DNA of 64,000 nt, from contig CP064972.1 in assembly GCA_016699405.1 (NCBI GenBank), positions 3,875,501 through 3,939,500 on the forward strand, in the 5' to 3' direction. Positions 34,939-43,998 of this stretch are shown one piece after another (the first letter of the stretch is position 1; the number at the start of each line of letters is the position of its first letter). Below the pieces are notes generated by a model that saw only the letters and a list, made by a program, of their open reading frames with translations, was not told the DNA's origin and did not search any database. The position numbers were made by a program, and so were the translations under genes. This DNA is from Holophagales bacterium. GTDB taxonomy: Bacteria; Acidobacteriota; Thermoanaerobaculia; Multivoradales; JAGPDF01.

Positions 34939-37020
34939 TCACCAGATCCGGCAGACCGCCTCCTTCGGCTTGACCAGCGGCGCTCCCGCCGGACAGTGGA
35001 ACGCGGCGGCGAACTCCGGCATGTTCGGGACCACGCCGTTGATCCGGTAGACGCTCGGCGAGTGGACGTTGGTGAGCGCGTTGACCCGCTTGTCTTCGTC
35101 GCGCTGGTTCTCGCAGTCCCACTGGGCGAAGCCGACGAAGAAGCGCTGCTCGGGCGTCAGGCCGTCGCGCTCCGTCAACTGCTGGCCGGCGACCGCCCCC
35201 TTCCAGGCCTCCCAGGCGAGGATCAGTCCGCCGAGGTCGGCCAGATCCTCGCCGAGGGTGAGCTTGCTGTTCAGCTTGATGTCGTCGACCACCGTGTACT
35301 GGGCGTACTGGTCGACGACACAGGCGGCGCGCTTCTCGAACTCCCGGGCGTCGTCGGCGGTCCACCAGTCGGCGAGGTTGCCCGCCGCGTCGAACTGCCG
35401 GCCCTCGTCGTCGAAACCGTGCACCAGCTCGTGGCCGATCGTGCCGCCCGTGTTGCCGTAGTTCGGCGCATCGTCGAGCTTCGGATCGAAGAGCGGCGGC
35501 AGCAGCACCCCGGCCGGGAAGTTCATGTCGTTCATCGACGGGTTGTAGTAGGCGTTGACGGTCGGCGGGGTCATCCCCCATTCGCCACGGTCGACCGGCT
35601 GGCCGATCTTTGCCAGGCGCCGCCGGCTCTCGAAGAGGGCCGCGCGGTCGACGTTGCCGAGCAGGTCGCCCGGCCGGATCTCGAGCGCCGAGTAGTCGCG
35701 CCAGGTGTCGGGGTAGCCGATCTTGTTGCGCAGGGTGGCGAGCTTGCCGAGCGCTTGGCGGCGCGTCGCGTCGCTCATCCAGTCGATCTTGCCGATGCGC
35801 TCCCCCATCGCCCGCTCGATGCGCAGCACCATGTCGAGCGTCCGTTCCTTGACCTCGGGCGGGAAGGTGCGGGCGACGAAGACCTTGCCGAGCGCCTCGC
35901 CGAGCTCGTCGTCGACCCAGCCGACGCAGGTCTTCCACCGCGGCGGCGCCTGCTGCACACCGCGCAGGAAGGCGCGATAGAAGGCGAAGTCGGCCTTGAC
36001 GAACGCCGACGAGAGGTACGGCGAGCGCGCCCGCACCAGGTGCCAGCGCAGGTAGCCCTTCCAGGCGTCGAGCTTTTCATTGCCGAGCAGCCGCTCGACC
36101 TCCTGGAAGAACTTCGGCTCGGTGACGTTGAGCTCGCCGATCGCCGGGGCACCGCTCGCCGCGAGGTAGGTGCCCCAGGGGAACGAGGGCGAGAGCTTCT
36201 GCAACTCGGCGAGCGGGAGACGATGGTAGATGGCGCGCGGATCCCGGCGCTCGAGACGCGAGAGCGACGCCTTGGCCAGCGCCGTCTCGAGCCGCAGCGT
36301 CGACTCCGCATCGCGCGCCGCCGCTGGATGGGCCTCGCCGGAGAGGACGAGCGAGGCGACGACATGCTCGCGATAGCGCTGCCGGATCTCGACGGAGCGG
36401 GCGTCGTCCTTGAGGTAGTAGTCCCGGTCCGGCAGCCCGAGCCCGCCGGCCATCGCCCAGGCGATCACCTGCTCGGAGTTGCCCGGATCCTGCTCGGGGA
36501 AGAAGGCGAAGAGCGCTCGCGAGCGCAGGCGCTGGTGCGCGTCGCCGAGCCAGGCGGCGATCGCGCGCGGGCTGTCGAGCGCGGCGATCGCCGCAAGGTC
36601 GCCCTTCAGCGGCGAGGCCCCGGCCCGCTCGACCGCCGCTTCGTCCATGCACGAGGCGAAGAAGTCGCCGATCTTCTGCTCGTCGGCCGTCCGACCCGGC
36701 GCCGGCTTCGCGGCCGCTTCGAGCAATCCCCAGAGGAACTGCTGATTGTCGTCGTAGAGCTTGCCGTAGACGCTCCAGCGCGACTGGTCGGGGGGGATCG
36801 GATGGAGCTTCTGCCAGCCGCCACACGAAAAGTGGTAGAGGTCGGCACACGGATCGATCGTGCGATCCATGAAGGCCGGTTCGAGGCTCGGCGTGTACGG
36901 CAGCGCGGACAGCGGTCGCTTCTCGGTCGCCGCCGCCGGAGCCGCCGGGGTCTCGGCCGCGAGCGGCGCGGCGAGCGTGAGCAGCGCCGCGGTGGCCAGC
37001 CGGAGTGCAGGAGTCGTCAC
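34939..37020 (-). CDS. Secreted M13-family (neprilysin-like) metallopeptidase
   Basis: A 693-residue exported zinc endopeptidase. The best start is GTG 37020 (AAAGGA upstream), giving a signal peptide ending APLAAE. The N-terminal M13 region begins FMDRTIDPCADLYHFSCGGW. The catalytic part has NAYYNPSMNDMNFPAGVL, the zinc motif IGHELVHGFDDEGRQFD (HExxH) and the third ligand in LTLGEDLADLGGL, ending in CPAGAPLVKPKEAVCRIW, close to the CxVW family terminus. Cleaves oligopeptides outside the membrane. It fits the many exported peptidases in this window. Confidence 0.92.
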   Translation of the reverse strand: MTTPALRLATAALLTLAAPLAAETPAAPAAATEKRPLSALPYTPSLEPAFMDRTIDPCADLYHFSCGGWQKLHPIPPDQSRWSVYGKLYDDNQQFLWGLLEAAAKPAPGRTADEQKIGDFFASCMDEAAVERAGASPLKGDLAAIAALDSPRAIAAWLGDAHQRLRSRALFAFFPEQDPGNSEQVIAWAMAGGLGLPDRDYYLKDDARSVEIRQRYREHVVASLVLSGEAHPAAARDAESTLRLETALAKASLSRLERRDPRAIYHRLPLAELQKLSPSFPWGTYLAASGAPAIGELNVTEPKFFQEVERLLGNEKLDAWKGYLRWHLVRARSPYLSSAFVKADFAFYRAFLRGVQQAPPRWKTCVGWVDDELGEALGKVFVARTFPPEVKERTLDMVLRIERAMGERIGKIDWMSDATRRQALGKLATLRNKIGYPDTWRDYSALEIRPGDLLGNVDRAALFESRRRLAKIGQPVDRGEWGMTPPTVNAYYNPSMNDMNFPAGVLLPPLFDPKLDDAPNYGNTGGTIGHELVHGFDDEGRQFDAAGNLADWWTADDAREFEKRAACVVDQYAQYTVVDDIKLNSKLTLGEDLADLGGLILAWEAWKGAVAGQQLTERDGLTPEQRFFVGFAQWDCENQRDEDKRVNALTNVHSPSVYRINGVVPNMPEFAAAFHCPAGAPLVKPKEAVCRIW

Positions 37021-37154
37021 GAAGGGATTCCTTTCCGCCGGACGAAGGTCCGGCTCCCACGATGGATACGCGCGACGGGGGCGAAAGATCTCCCGACGCC
37101 GGTTGCCGGGCGCCCGCCCGGTCGTCGTCTCGTCCGGGCGAAGGCGACGCGCGA

Positions 37155-37982
37155 TCAGGTCGTCGCGGTCTCGGTCCAGAAGCGTGCCAGCAGACGTTCG
37201 GCGACGCGCAACCGGTAGGCCGCGGTCGAGCGCAGGTCGTCGATCGGCGTGATCTCGCCGCGCAACGCCTCCTGGGCCGCCGCGAGCGAGACCGCCAGCG
37301 CCGCCTCGGTTCGCGGCACGCGCACCACCGTCGCCGCGACGCTGCCGAAGGCCACCCGGCAGGTGTCGCCGCGCACCGCCGCCATGACGACCTTCGAGAT
37401 CGCCTGGGCCGCGCGCGTCCCGACCTTGCGGAACCACCCCTGCCCGGGGAGCGGTCCGACCTCGACCGCGACGATCAGCTCGTCGCGTCGCAGGGCGGTC
37501 TGACGATAGCCGGTGTAGAAGTCGGCGAAGGGCACGCGCCGCTCACCGGCGACGCTGCGCAGGACGACGGTCGCCTCGGCAACCGCCAGGACGGGCAGGG
37601 TGTCCCCGGCCGGCGAACCGGTGGCCAGGTTGCCGCCGAGCGTGCCGCGGTTGCGGATCTGCGGGCCACCGACCTCGCCGGCAGCCTGGGCGAGGATCGG
37701 GAGTCGCCGGCGCACTTCGGGCGAACGCTCGATGTCGCCGTGCGTGGCAAGCGCCCCGATCACCAAGCGGTCGCCGGCGGTGGTGATGCCGCGCAGCTCG
37801 TCGAGCCGCGAGAGATCGAGGAACGAGCGCGCGGCGAGCTTGCCGGCGTTGAGCGCGACGAAGACGTCGGTGCAACCGGCGAGCGGCGTGAGCGGCGCGG
37901 CGGAGGCGTCGGCGAGCATCCCCAGCGCCTCGCCGAGACTCTCCGGCTGCGAGAGCTCGAGGCTCGAGAGCGCCGTTCTCAC
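37155..37982 (-). CDS. Xanthine dehydrogenase-family FAD-binding subunit
   Basis: A 275-residue FAD subunit of a molybdenum hydroxylase (YgfM/CoxM/XdhB type). GTG 37982 overlaps the stop of the 2Fe-2S gene (GTGA). Residues 30-60 hold PLAGCTDVFVALNAGKL, the FAD pyrophosphate loop; AGEVGGPQIRNRGTLGGNLATGSPAGD is the second FAD motif, and the C-terminal CO-dehydrogenase flavoprotein domain follows. It passes electrons from the Fe-S clusters to NAD or another acceptor. It could also serve the FAD-less Se-XDH at 13474, since no second flavoprotein is seen. Confidence 0.9.
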   Translation of the reverse strand: MRTALSSLELSQPESLGEALGMLADASAAPLTPLAGCTDVFVALNAGKLAARSFLDLSRLDELRGITTAGDRLVIGALATHGDIERSPEVRRRLPILAQAAGEVGGPQIRNRGTLGGNLATGSPAGDTLPVLAVAEATVVLRSVAGERRVPFADFYTGYRQTALRRDELIVAVEVGPLPGQGWFRKVGTRAAQAISKVVMAAVRGDTCRVAFGSVAATVVRVPRTEAALAVSLAAAQEALRGEITPIDDLRSTAAYRLRVAERLLARFWTETATT

Positions 37983-38389
37983 GATCGCTCCACCGCTCGC
38001 AGGATCGCGGTATAGCCGGTGCAGCGGCAGAGGTTGCCGGCGAGCGCACGGCGCACGTCCTCTCCCGCCTCGATCGCCGACGCGGCGACGATCATCCCCG
38101 GCGTGCAGAAGCCGCACTGCGCGGCGCCTTCGCGAGCGAAGGCGTCGAGCAGCGGGTGACCGGCCAGCCCCTCGATCGTGGTGACGCGACGATCGCGCAC
38201 CTGGGCGAACGGCACCAGGCAGGCGTTGACCGGGCGGTCGTCGAGCAGCACCGTGCAGGCGCCGCACTCGCCTTCCCCGCAGCCTTCCTTGGTGCCGGTG
38301 AGTCCACACTCCTCGCGCAGGACGTCGAGCAACCGCTTCATCGGCGGCGCGGCGACGTCGATCGCGCGTCCGTTCAGAGCGAAGCGCAT
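37979..38389 (-). CDS. Xanthine dehydrogenase-family 2Fe-2S subunit
   Basis: A 136-residue protein with two 2Fe-2S domains: GCGEGECGACTVLLDDRPVN (plant-type cluster, last ligand in NAC) and QCGFCTPGMIVAA with LCRCTGYTAIL. It is the electron-transfer subunit (XdhC/CoxS type) of the three-part molybdenum hydroxylase. Its start overlaps the end of the Mo-subunit gene by 16 bases and its stop overlaps the FAD-subunit start, so all three are made from one transcript in the order Mo, FeS, FAD. Confidence 0.92.
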   Translation of the reverse strand: MRFALNGRAIDVAAPPMKRLLDVLREECGLTGTKEGCGEGECGACTVLLDDRPVNACLVPFAQVRDRRVTTIEGLAGHPLLDAFAREGAAQCGFCTPGMIVAASAIEAGEDVRRALAGNLCRCTGYTAILRAVERS

Positions 38390-40494
38390 TCCGAGATCCT
38401 CTCCGGGCTCGCCGGCAGGTCACGCAGGTCGATCCCCGCGTGGCGCAGGGCGTTGACGACCGCCGGGGCCACGCCGTCAATCGGCAGCTCGCCGACACCC
38501 TTGGCGCCGAACGGGCCGTGCGGGTAGGGACGCTCGACGATCACCGCGTCGATCGGCGGCGTGTCGATGCTGGTGGGAATGATGTAGTCGGTGAGCGAGG
38601 CGTTCGCCATCGCTCCGTCGCGCATGGTGACCTGCTCGAGCAGCGCCCAGCCGAGACCCTGCGCCGTGCCGCCCTCGATCTGCCCGGCCACCACCTGCGG
38701 GTGGATCGCCCGGCCGACGTCGATGGCGGCAGTGATGCGCGCCGGGGCGACCTCGCAGGTGTCGGGGTCCACGGCGAGCTCGACGACGTCGCAGCCCCAG
38801 CCGAAGGTGCCGTAGGCGTCGCCGCGATAGGTCGCGTCGTCCCAGCTCATCCCTTCCGGCTGACGGTACTGCTCGGTGACGACGAGCGGGCCGTGGCGCT
38901 CGAGATACTCGCCGGCGCTCATCCCCCCGAGCCGCGCCTTCATCTCGACGGCGCAACGGGCCAGGAGCCCGCCGACCACCATGCAGGTGCGGCTGGCCAC
39001 CGTCGGCCCGCTGTCCGGCACCCGACCCGTGTCCGGCGTCGCCACCTCGATCGCCTCGAGCGGCCAGCCGAGCGCGTCGGCGGTGATCTGGGCGAGCGTC
39101 GTGCGTGCCCCCTGGCCGATCTCGGTGTTGGCCACCAGGATCCGCGCCCCGCCCTCGGTCAGCTCGAGAGAGGCGCGCGAGGCGAGACGCACCTCGCCCG
39201 AGCCGGTGAAGCCGCAGCCGTGGAAGAAGAGCGAGAGACCGATGCCTCGCCGCCCGCTGCCGCGAGAACCCCCGGTCGCCCGCTCCGCGGCAAGCTCGAC
39301 CCGCCGTTTCCGGTAGCCCGACCGCTCGACCGCCGCCTCGAGCACGGCGAGCGCCGCGCAGTCTTCGCCCAGGACCTGGCCGGTGGGCGTCGTGTCGCCG
39401 GGTCGGAAGGCGTTGCGCTCGCGCAACGCCAGCGGCTCGCACCCGAGAGCCTCGGCGATGCGGTCGAGATGGACCTCGGCGGCGAAGAGCGATTGCGGCG
39501 CCCCGAAGCCGCGAAAGGCGCCGTTCGGCGGCGTATTCGTGCAGGCGGCGCGGCCGCGGATCCGCACGTGATCGCAACGGTAGGGGCCGGTGGCGTGGAG
39601 CACGGCGCGCGACAAGACGACCGGTGTGAGCGTCGAATACGCCCCGGCGTCGAGCAGGACGTCGATGTCCATCGCCACGATCCGCCCGTCGCGCGTCACG
39701 CCGGTGCGATGGCGGACGAGGGACGGGTGTCGCTTCGTGGTCGCCCACATGTCCTCGCTGCGGTCGTAGATCAACTTGACCGGACGGCCGGACTTCACCG
39801 CCAGGAGCGCAGCGTGGCAGGCGATCATCGACGGGTACTCCTCCTTGCCGCCGAAACCACCGCCGGTCTCCGCCTGGACGACGCGGACCCTTTCGATTCC
39901 GAGGAGCACCTGGAGCGCCCGGTGGACGAAGTAGGGGCACTGCAGCGAACCGTGCAGCGTGATGCCGCCGTCCTCGGGCACCGCGATGACGCCGTTCGTC
40001 TCGAGGTAGGCGTGCTCGTGGTGCCCGGTCGAGTAGGTCCCCTCGACCACCAGGTCGGCGGCGGCGAACCCGGCCTCGAGGTCGCCTTTGTCGATCGCCA
40101 GGCGTTTGTGGAAGTGGGTCGCCTGCCGCGGGTCGAGCACCGCGTCGCCGCGCCGCACTTCGAGGTCGACGCGCGCGGCGAGCAGCGCTTCGCGACTCTC
40201 GTGAGCGAGCAGCACGACCGGCTCGGCGGCGTGGCGGATCTCGCGCTCGACGAGGCAGGGCTGGTCGAGGTCGAGTCCGGCCACCGCGTTGCGGCCGGGG
40301 ATGTCTCGATAGTCGACGACGGTGCAACCGGGGGCATCGACGGCGATCGACAGGATCTCGCCGCAGGGGACGGTCGAGCGCACCGTGCGGCCGTGGATCA
40401 TGCCGGGGAAGACGAGGTCGTCGACGTAGCGTGCCGCGCCGCTGACCTTGGAGTACGCGTCCTTGCGCAGAACGTCCTGGCCGATGAGCGCCAT
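38374..40494 (-). CDS. Xanthine dehydrogenase-family molybdopterin-binding subunit
   Basis: A 706-residue Mo subunit (XdhA/CoxL type). Marks: DAYSKVSGAARYVDDL at the front, the Mo-pterin motif TGGGFGGKEEYP, NGAFRGFGAPQ, NTEIGQGARTTL and the catalytic-Glu end motif FGAKGVGELP. It hydroxylates a purine or other N-heterocycle; exact substrate unknown. I place the start at ATG 40494 (MALIGQDVLRK); an ATG at 40506 is also in frame. The upstream frame belongs to shadow reading of the SDR gene region. First gene of the three-subunit operon. Confidence 0.9.
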   Translation of the reverse strand: MALIGQDVLRKDAYSKVSGAARYVDDLVFPGMIHGRTVRSTVPCGEILSIAVDAPGCTVVDYRDIPGRNAVAGLDLDQPCLVEREIRHAAEPVVLLAHESREALLAARVDLEVRRGDAVLDPRQATHFHKRLAIDKGDLEAGFAAADLVVEGTYSTGHHEHAYLETNGVIAVPEDGGITLHGSLQCPYFVHRALQVLLGIERVRVVQAETGGGFGGKEEYPSMIACHAALLAVKSGRPVKLIYDRSEDMWATTKRHPSLVRHRTGVTRDGRIVAMDIDVLLDAGAYSTLTPVVLSRAVLHATGPYRCDHVRIRGRAACTNTPPNGAFRGFGAPQSLFAAEVHLDRIAEALGCEPLALRERNAFRPGDTTPTGQVLGEDCAALAVLEAAVERSGYRKRRVELAAERATGGSRGSGRRGIGLSLFFHGCGFTGSGEVRLASRASLELTEGGARILVANTEIGQGARTTLAQITADALGWPLEAIEVATPDTGRVPDSGPTVASRTCMVVGGLLARCAVEMKARLGGMSAGEYLERHGPLVVTEQYRQPEGMSWDDATYRGDAYGTFGWGCDVVELAVDPDTCEVAPARITAAIDVGRAIHPQVVAGQIEGGTAQGLGWALLEQVTMRDGAMANASLTDYIIPTSIDTPPIDAVIVERPYPHGPFGAKGVGELPIDGVAPAVVNALRHAGIDLRDLPASPERISECASL

Positions 40495-40556
40495 GCCGCG
40501 GAGCATAGCGGAGGGTTCGCGGGAAGGGCACCACCCCACCGCGCTGTTTCGCCGGC

Positions 40557-40585
40557 CCGACACGAGCGCGCCACTCTTGTAGAGT
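40557..40585 (+). promoter_or_regulatory. Promoter of the SDR gene, leaderless arrangement
   Basis: CCGACA (40557-40562), 17-base spacer, TAGAGT (40580-40585), then six bases to the ATG at 40592. No Shine-Dalgarno sequence lies between, so translation probably starts at the 5' end of the message. Confidence 0.45.
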
Positions 40586-40591
40586 CGCCCG

Positions 40592-41374
40592 ATGACGAAC
40601 GACCGGGTGGCGCTGGTTACCGGAGCCTCCTCCGGCATCGGCGAGGCGGTCGCTCGCGAGCTCGCGCGTCGCGGGACGCGGGTGGCGCTGGCCGCACGAC
40701 GCACCGAGCGCCTCGAGCGAATCGCCGCCGAGTTGCGCGCCGCCGGCGGCACGGCGCTCGCCGTCGCCTGCGACGTGACCCGCGACGGCGATCCGGAATC
40801 GGCCGTCGGGCAGGTCGTCGCCGCCTGGGGGCGGCTCGACACCGTCTTCGCCAATGCCGGGTTTGTCGTCTCCGGAGAGCTCGCCGAGCTGACGCTCGAC
40901 GACTACCGCCGTCAGCTCGAGACGAACTTCTTCGGCGTCCTCCGCACGATCCAGGCCGCGCTGCCCGAGCTCGAAAAGAGCCGCGGGCGGCTCGGCGTCG
41001 TCGGCAGCGTCAACGGCTACATCGGCACACCGGCGGCCTCCGCCTACTGCGCCTCGAAGTTCGCCGTGCGCGGGCTCTGCGACGCCCTGCGTCACGAGCT
41101 CGCCCCGCGCGGGATCTCGGTGACCCATCTCGCTCCGGGCTTCGTCGCCAGCGAGATCCGCGCCAAGGACAACCACGAGGTGCTCGACCCGGCGGCGGTC
41201 GAGCGCGTCCCGTCGTGGCTCGTCGCCTCGGCGGAAGCCTCTGCCCGCGAGATCGTCGACGCCGTCGAACGCCGCCGCCGCGAGCGGGTGGTCACCTTCC
41301 ACGGCAAGCTGTTCGTCTTCCTCGAACGCCACGCTCCGTGGCTCGTCGCCCGAGTGGCCCGGTACGTCCGCTAG
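40592..41374 (+). CDS. Short-chain dehydrogenase/reductase
   Basis: A 260-residue classical SDR. The nucleotide-binding motif is TGASSGIGEAVA, followed by a basic RRTERLERI stretch suggesting NADP(H), the FANAGF (NAG) motif, the catalytic serine in VVGSVNGYIG and the YCASK (YxxxK) pair. GISVTHLAPGFVASEIR is the family C-terminal part, and the last residues (LFVFLERHAPWLVARV) are hydrophobic, perhaps membrane-associating. Substrate unknown. Convergent with mtgA. Confidence 0.9.
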   Translation: MTNDRVALVTGASSGIGEAVARELARRGTRVALAARRTERLERIAAELRAAGGTALAVACDVTRDGDPESAVGQVVAAWGRLDTVFANAGFVVSGELAELTLDDYRRQLETNFFGVLRTIQAALPELEKSRGRLGVVGSVNGYIGTPAASAYCASKFAVRGLCDALRHELAPRGISVTHLAPGFVASEIRAKDNHEVLDPAAVERVPSWLVASAEASAREIVDAVERRRRERVVTFHGKLFVFLERHAPWLVARVARYVR

Positions 41375-41395
41375 CGGGAGCGCCGGCGCCGCCGC

Positions 41396-42115
41396 CTACT
41401 CGACGAGCGGTCCCACCCAGCCTCCCGCCTTCTCCATCCGGCCGAGGACGATCTCGACGCGGCGCTGGTAGGCCTTGCTCGGGCTTCCCGGGTGCCAGCT
41501 CGACGGCTTCGGGAGGCTCGCGGCGAGCTGGGCGGCCTCGCGAGCCGTGAGCGCTGCCGCGCCCTTGCCGAACCAGTGACGCGACGCCGCCTCGGCGCCG
41601 TAGACGCCGGGACCGAGCTCGACCACGTTGAGGTAGAGCTCGAGGATCCGCCGCTTGCCGAGATGACGCTCGAGGTCCCGCGTCAGCAGTGCCTCCTTGA
41701 GCTTGCGCCAGGGATTGCGCGACGGCGAGAGCCAGAGGTTCTTGGCCAGCTGCTGGGTCAGCGTCGAGGCGCCGCGCGGCATCTCCTTGTCCTCCCAGGC
41801 GTCGGCGAACGCCTTCTTCATCTCGGCCGTGGCAAAACCGTGGTGCGAGAAGAAGTCGATGTCCTCGGCCACGACGACGGCGAGTCGCAGCGACGGGGCG
41901 ATGCGGGCGAGCGGAACGGGTCGCCACTCGACGCGGTCGCTCGCTCCCCGGTCGCGCTGCCGCTGGCGGAAGCGCTCGATGAACGCGGTGCTCCCCGGAT
42001 CGCGCCGCGCCAGCGCGGCAACGTCGGGCCAGGTCGCCCACGAGGAGAGCGCGACGGCGATTCCGAGCAGGAGCAGGGCCGCGATCCAGGGCGCGGCGTT
42101 TCGCCTTCTCGCCAT
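41396..42115 (-). CDS. mtgA: Monofunctional biosynthetic peptidoglycan transglycosylase
   Basis: A 239-residue inner-membrane GT51 enzyme polymerising lipid II into glycan strands. An N-terminal anchor (APWIAALLLLGIAVALSSWA) precedes the GT51 domain: VVVAEDIDFFSHHGF with the catalytic Glu, RGASTLTQQLAKNLWLSPSRN, KLKEALLTRDLERHLGKRRILE and LYLNVVELGPGVYG. There is no transpeptidase domain, as expected for MtgA. TAGGCT sits six bases before the ATG on the minus strand, resembling the leaderless promoters of lysA and the SDR gene. Confidence 0.93.
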   Translation of the reverse strand: MARRRNAAPWIAALLLLGIAVALSSWATWPDVAALARRDPGSTAFIERFRQRQRDRGASDRVEWRPVPLARIAPSLRLAVVVAEDIDFFSHHGFATAEMKKAFADAWEDKEMPRGASTLTQQLAKNLWLSPSRNPWRKLKEALLTRDLERHLGKRRILELYLNVVELGPGVYGAEAASRHWFGKGAAALTAREAAQLAASLPKPSSWHPGSPSKAYQRRVEIVLGRMEKAGGWVGPLVE

Positions 42116-42287
42116 GTCGCAAGCCTACCTGCGATTCCCGACGAGGCTCGTCGCCTGACGGCGCCCGGGGTTCGGCGGCAAGGTGCGACGTGCCTATTTC
42201 TCCTTCCGCGCCGAGTGCTGCCAGGGGCGCGACGCGACGTCGAATTCCGAGTCGACGAGTTCGGCTTCGAGATCGACCGGTCGCGGC

Positions 42288-42293
42288 TACAAT
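42288..42293 (+). promoter_or_regulatory. -10 box of the antiporter gene
   Basis: TACAAT, a near-consensus -10, lies 78 bases before the TTG start at 42372 in a 256-bp divergent gap. The -35 is unclear (CTTCGA at the right distance). Confidence 0.35.
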
Positions 42294-42371
42294 CGCCCCT
42301 TCTTCGTCGCCAATACCGTGTCGGTTTCGGTCCGAACTCCTCGGACCGGAGCCGCGGAAAGGAATCGAGCA

Positions 42372-43829
42372 TTGCTGCGCAAGGTCGCTCTCTATCTCGT
42401 GCTGGTCGGAGCCTGCGGCGCCGGTGTCGCCTGGGTGATGCACCTCGGCGCCGGCGAGAGCTTGATGCACCTGGCCACGAGCGCATCCTCCGACGGCGCG
42501 CCGGCGCTCGCGCACGCCGCCGACCCGCGCTCGGCGAGCTCGAGCCTCGAAGCCCTGGCGGAACAGCTCGCCGGGCGCCTGCACGAGCCGCTCGCCCAAC
42601 TGCTCCTCCAGGTGATCGTCGTCGTGACCGCGGCCCGCCTCGCGGGGACGCTCTTCCGGCGCCTCGGCCAGCCCGCCGTGACCGGCGAGATGGTCGCCGG
42701 CATCGTGCTCGGCCCGTCGGTGGCCGGGGCCCTCTGGCCGTCGACGCAGCCGTTCCTCTTCCCGGTCGAGTCGATGGGAGCGCTGCGTCTGCTCAGCCAG
42801 GTCGGCGTGATCCTCTACATGTTCGTGGTCGGCATCGAGCTCGACCTCGCTCACCTGCGCCGTCGCGCCGACGCCGCCCTCCTGGTCAGCCACGTCAGCA
42901 TCCTCGCGCCCTTCCTGCTCGGCAGCACCCTGGCGCTGGCCCTCTACCCCACGCTCGCCCCGGCCGGCGTGTCGTTCAGCTCGTTCACGCTCTTTCTCGG
43001 CGTTGCGATGAGCATCACGGCGTTCCCGGTCCTGGCGCGCATCCTCGACGAGCGTCAGCTCTCGCGAACGCGACTCGGCGCCATCGCCATCACCTGTGCC
43101 GCCGTGGACGACGTGACGGCCTGGTGTCTGCTCGCCGTGGTCGTCGCCGTCGTCAAGGCCGAGGCGCTGACCGGCGCCGCCGTCACCGTGGTCCTGGCGG
43201 CGGCCTTCGTCGCGCTGCTGTGGCTCGGCGTGCGACCGATTCTGGGCCGGAGGATCGGCGATCAGGTCGGCGACGAGTCGCGTCAGCGCGCCCATATCGG
43301 CCTGGCGCTGACCTTCGTCTTCTCGTGCGCTCTCGCCACCGAGCTGATCGGCATTCACGCGCTGTTCGGGGCGTTCCTCGCCGGCGTCGCCATGCCCGAG
43401 CACGCGGCGGTCCGCGAGTTCCTCCAGCGTCGCCTCGAGGCCTTCAGCACCGTCGTGCTGCTGCCGCTCTTCTTCGCCTTCACCGGGCTGCGGACCCACA
43501 TCGGACTGCTCGACGACGGAGTCGCCTGGGCGACCTGCGCCGCGGTCATCGCGGTCGCGGTGGCCGGGAAGCTCGGCGGCGGGATGCTGGCGGCACCCGT
43601 GACCGGGATGTCGTGGCGCGACGCGTTCGCCCTCGGCGCCCTGATGAACACTCGCGGCCTGATCGAGCTGATCGTCCTGAACATCGGCTACGACCTGGGG
43701 ATCATCTCCGGACGGATCTTCGCCATGCTCGTCCTCATGGCGGTGGTCACCACGCTGATGACCGGTCCGCTCCTCCGCCTCTCCAGCACCTGGCGTCAGG
43801 TGGGCATCGGCGCCAGCGAACCGGGCTGA
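42372..43829 (+). CDS. Kef/NhaP-type cation:proton antiporter
   Basis: A 485-residue inner-membrane monovalent cation/proton antiporter of the CPA2 type. The start is TTG 42372 with AAGGA nine bases upstream; the longer open frame back to 42183 has no ribosome site. It has about 12-13 hydrophobic helices after a first helix (VALYLVLVGACGAGVAWVM) and a periplasmic linker. Family marks are GQPAVTGEMVAGIVLGPSV, VGVILYMFVVGIELDL, FLGVAMSITAFPVLARIL, CAAVDDVTAWCLLAVVVAV and ALMNTRGLIELIVLNIG. The RCK/TrkA-N regulatory domain of Kef is absent. Exchanges K+ or Na+ for H+. Confidence 0.88.
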   Translation: MLRKVALYLVLVGACGAGVAWVMHLGAGESLMHLATSASSDGAPALAHAADPRSASSSLEALAEQLAGRLHEPLAQLLLQVIVVVTAARLAGTLFRRLGQPAVTGEMVAGIVLGPSVAGALWPSTQPFLFPVESMGALRLLSQVGVILYMFVVGIELDLAHLRRRADAALLVSHVSILAPFLLGSTLALALYPTLAPAGVSFSSFTLFLGVAMSITAFPVLARILDERQLSRTRLGAIAITCAAVDDVTAWCLLAVVVAVVKAEALTGAAVTVVLAAAFVALLWLGVRPILGRRIGDQVGDESRQRAHIGLALTFVFSCALATELIGIHALFGAFLAGVAMPEHAAVREFLQRRLEAFSTVVLLPLFFAFTGLRTHIGLLDDGVAWATCAAVIAVAVAGKLGGGMLAAPVTGMSWRDAFALGALMNTRGLIELIVLNIGYDLGIISGRIFAMLVLMAVVTTLMTGPLLRLSSTWRQVGIGASEPG

Positions 43830-43931
43830 GCGCCCGCCTCCCAGGATCCGCTCGCCAGGCCGCCCGCGTCGTGCCGTCCGACCGATCCTCGGGACTCGCC
43901 GCGCGCCATCGCCGAACGCGATTCTCTTCGG

Positions 43932-43960
43932 TTGCCCGCCGGAGACGGAGGACCTATCCT
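43932..43960 (+). promoter_or_regulatory. Promoter of the M14 peptidase gene
   Basis: TTGCCC (43932-43937), 17-base spacer, TATCCT (43955-43960), 38 bases before the ATG at 43999, which is preceded by GAGGAGG. Good match for a sigma70-type promoter. Confidence 0.5.
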
Positions 43961-43998
43961 CTCTTCGGCGCACCCTGCCCCGCGCCGAGGAGGAGTCG

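Noticed and set aside
38440..41550. Open frame of about 1036 codons on the plus strand
   Set aside because: It is antisense to the Mo-subunit gene, has no recognisable domain and skewed Arg/Gly composition, so it is a shadow.
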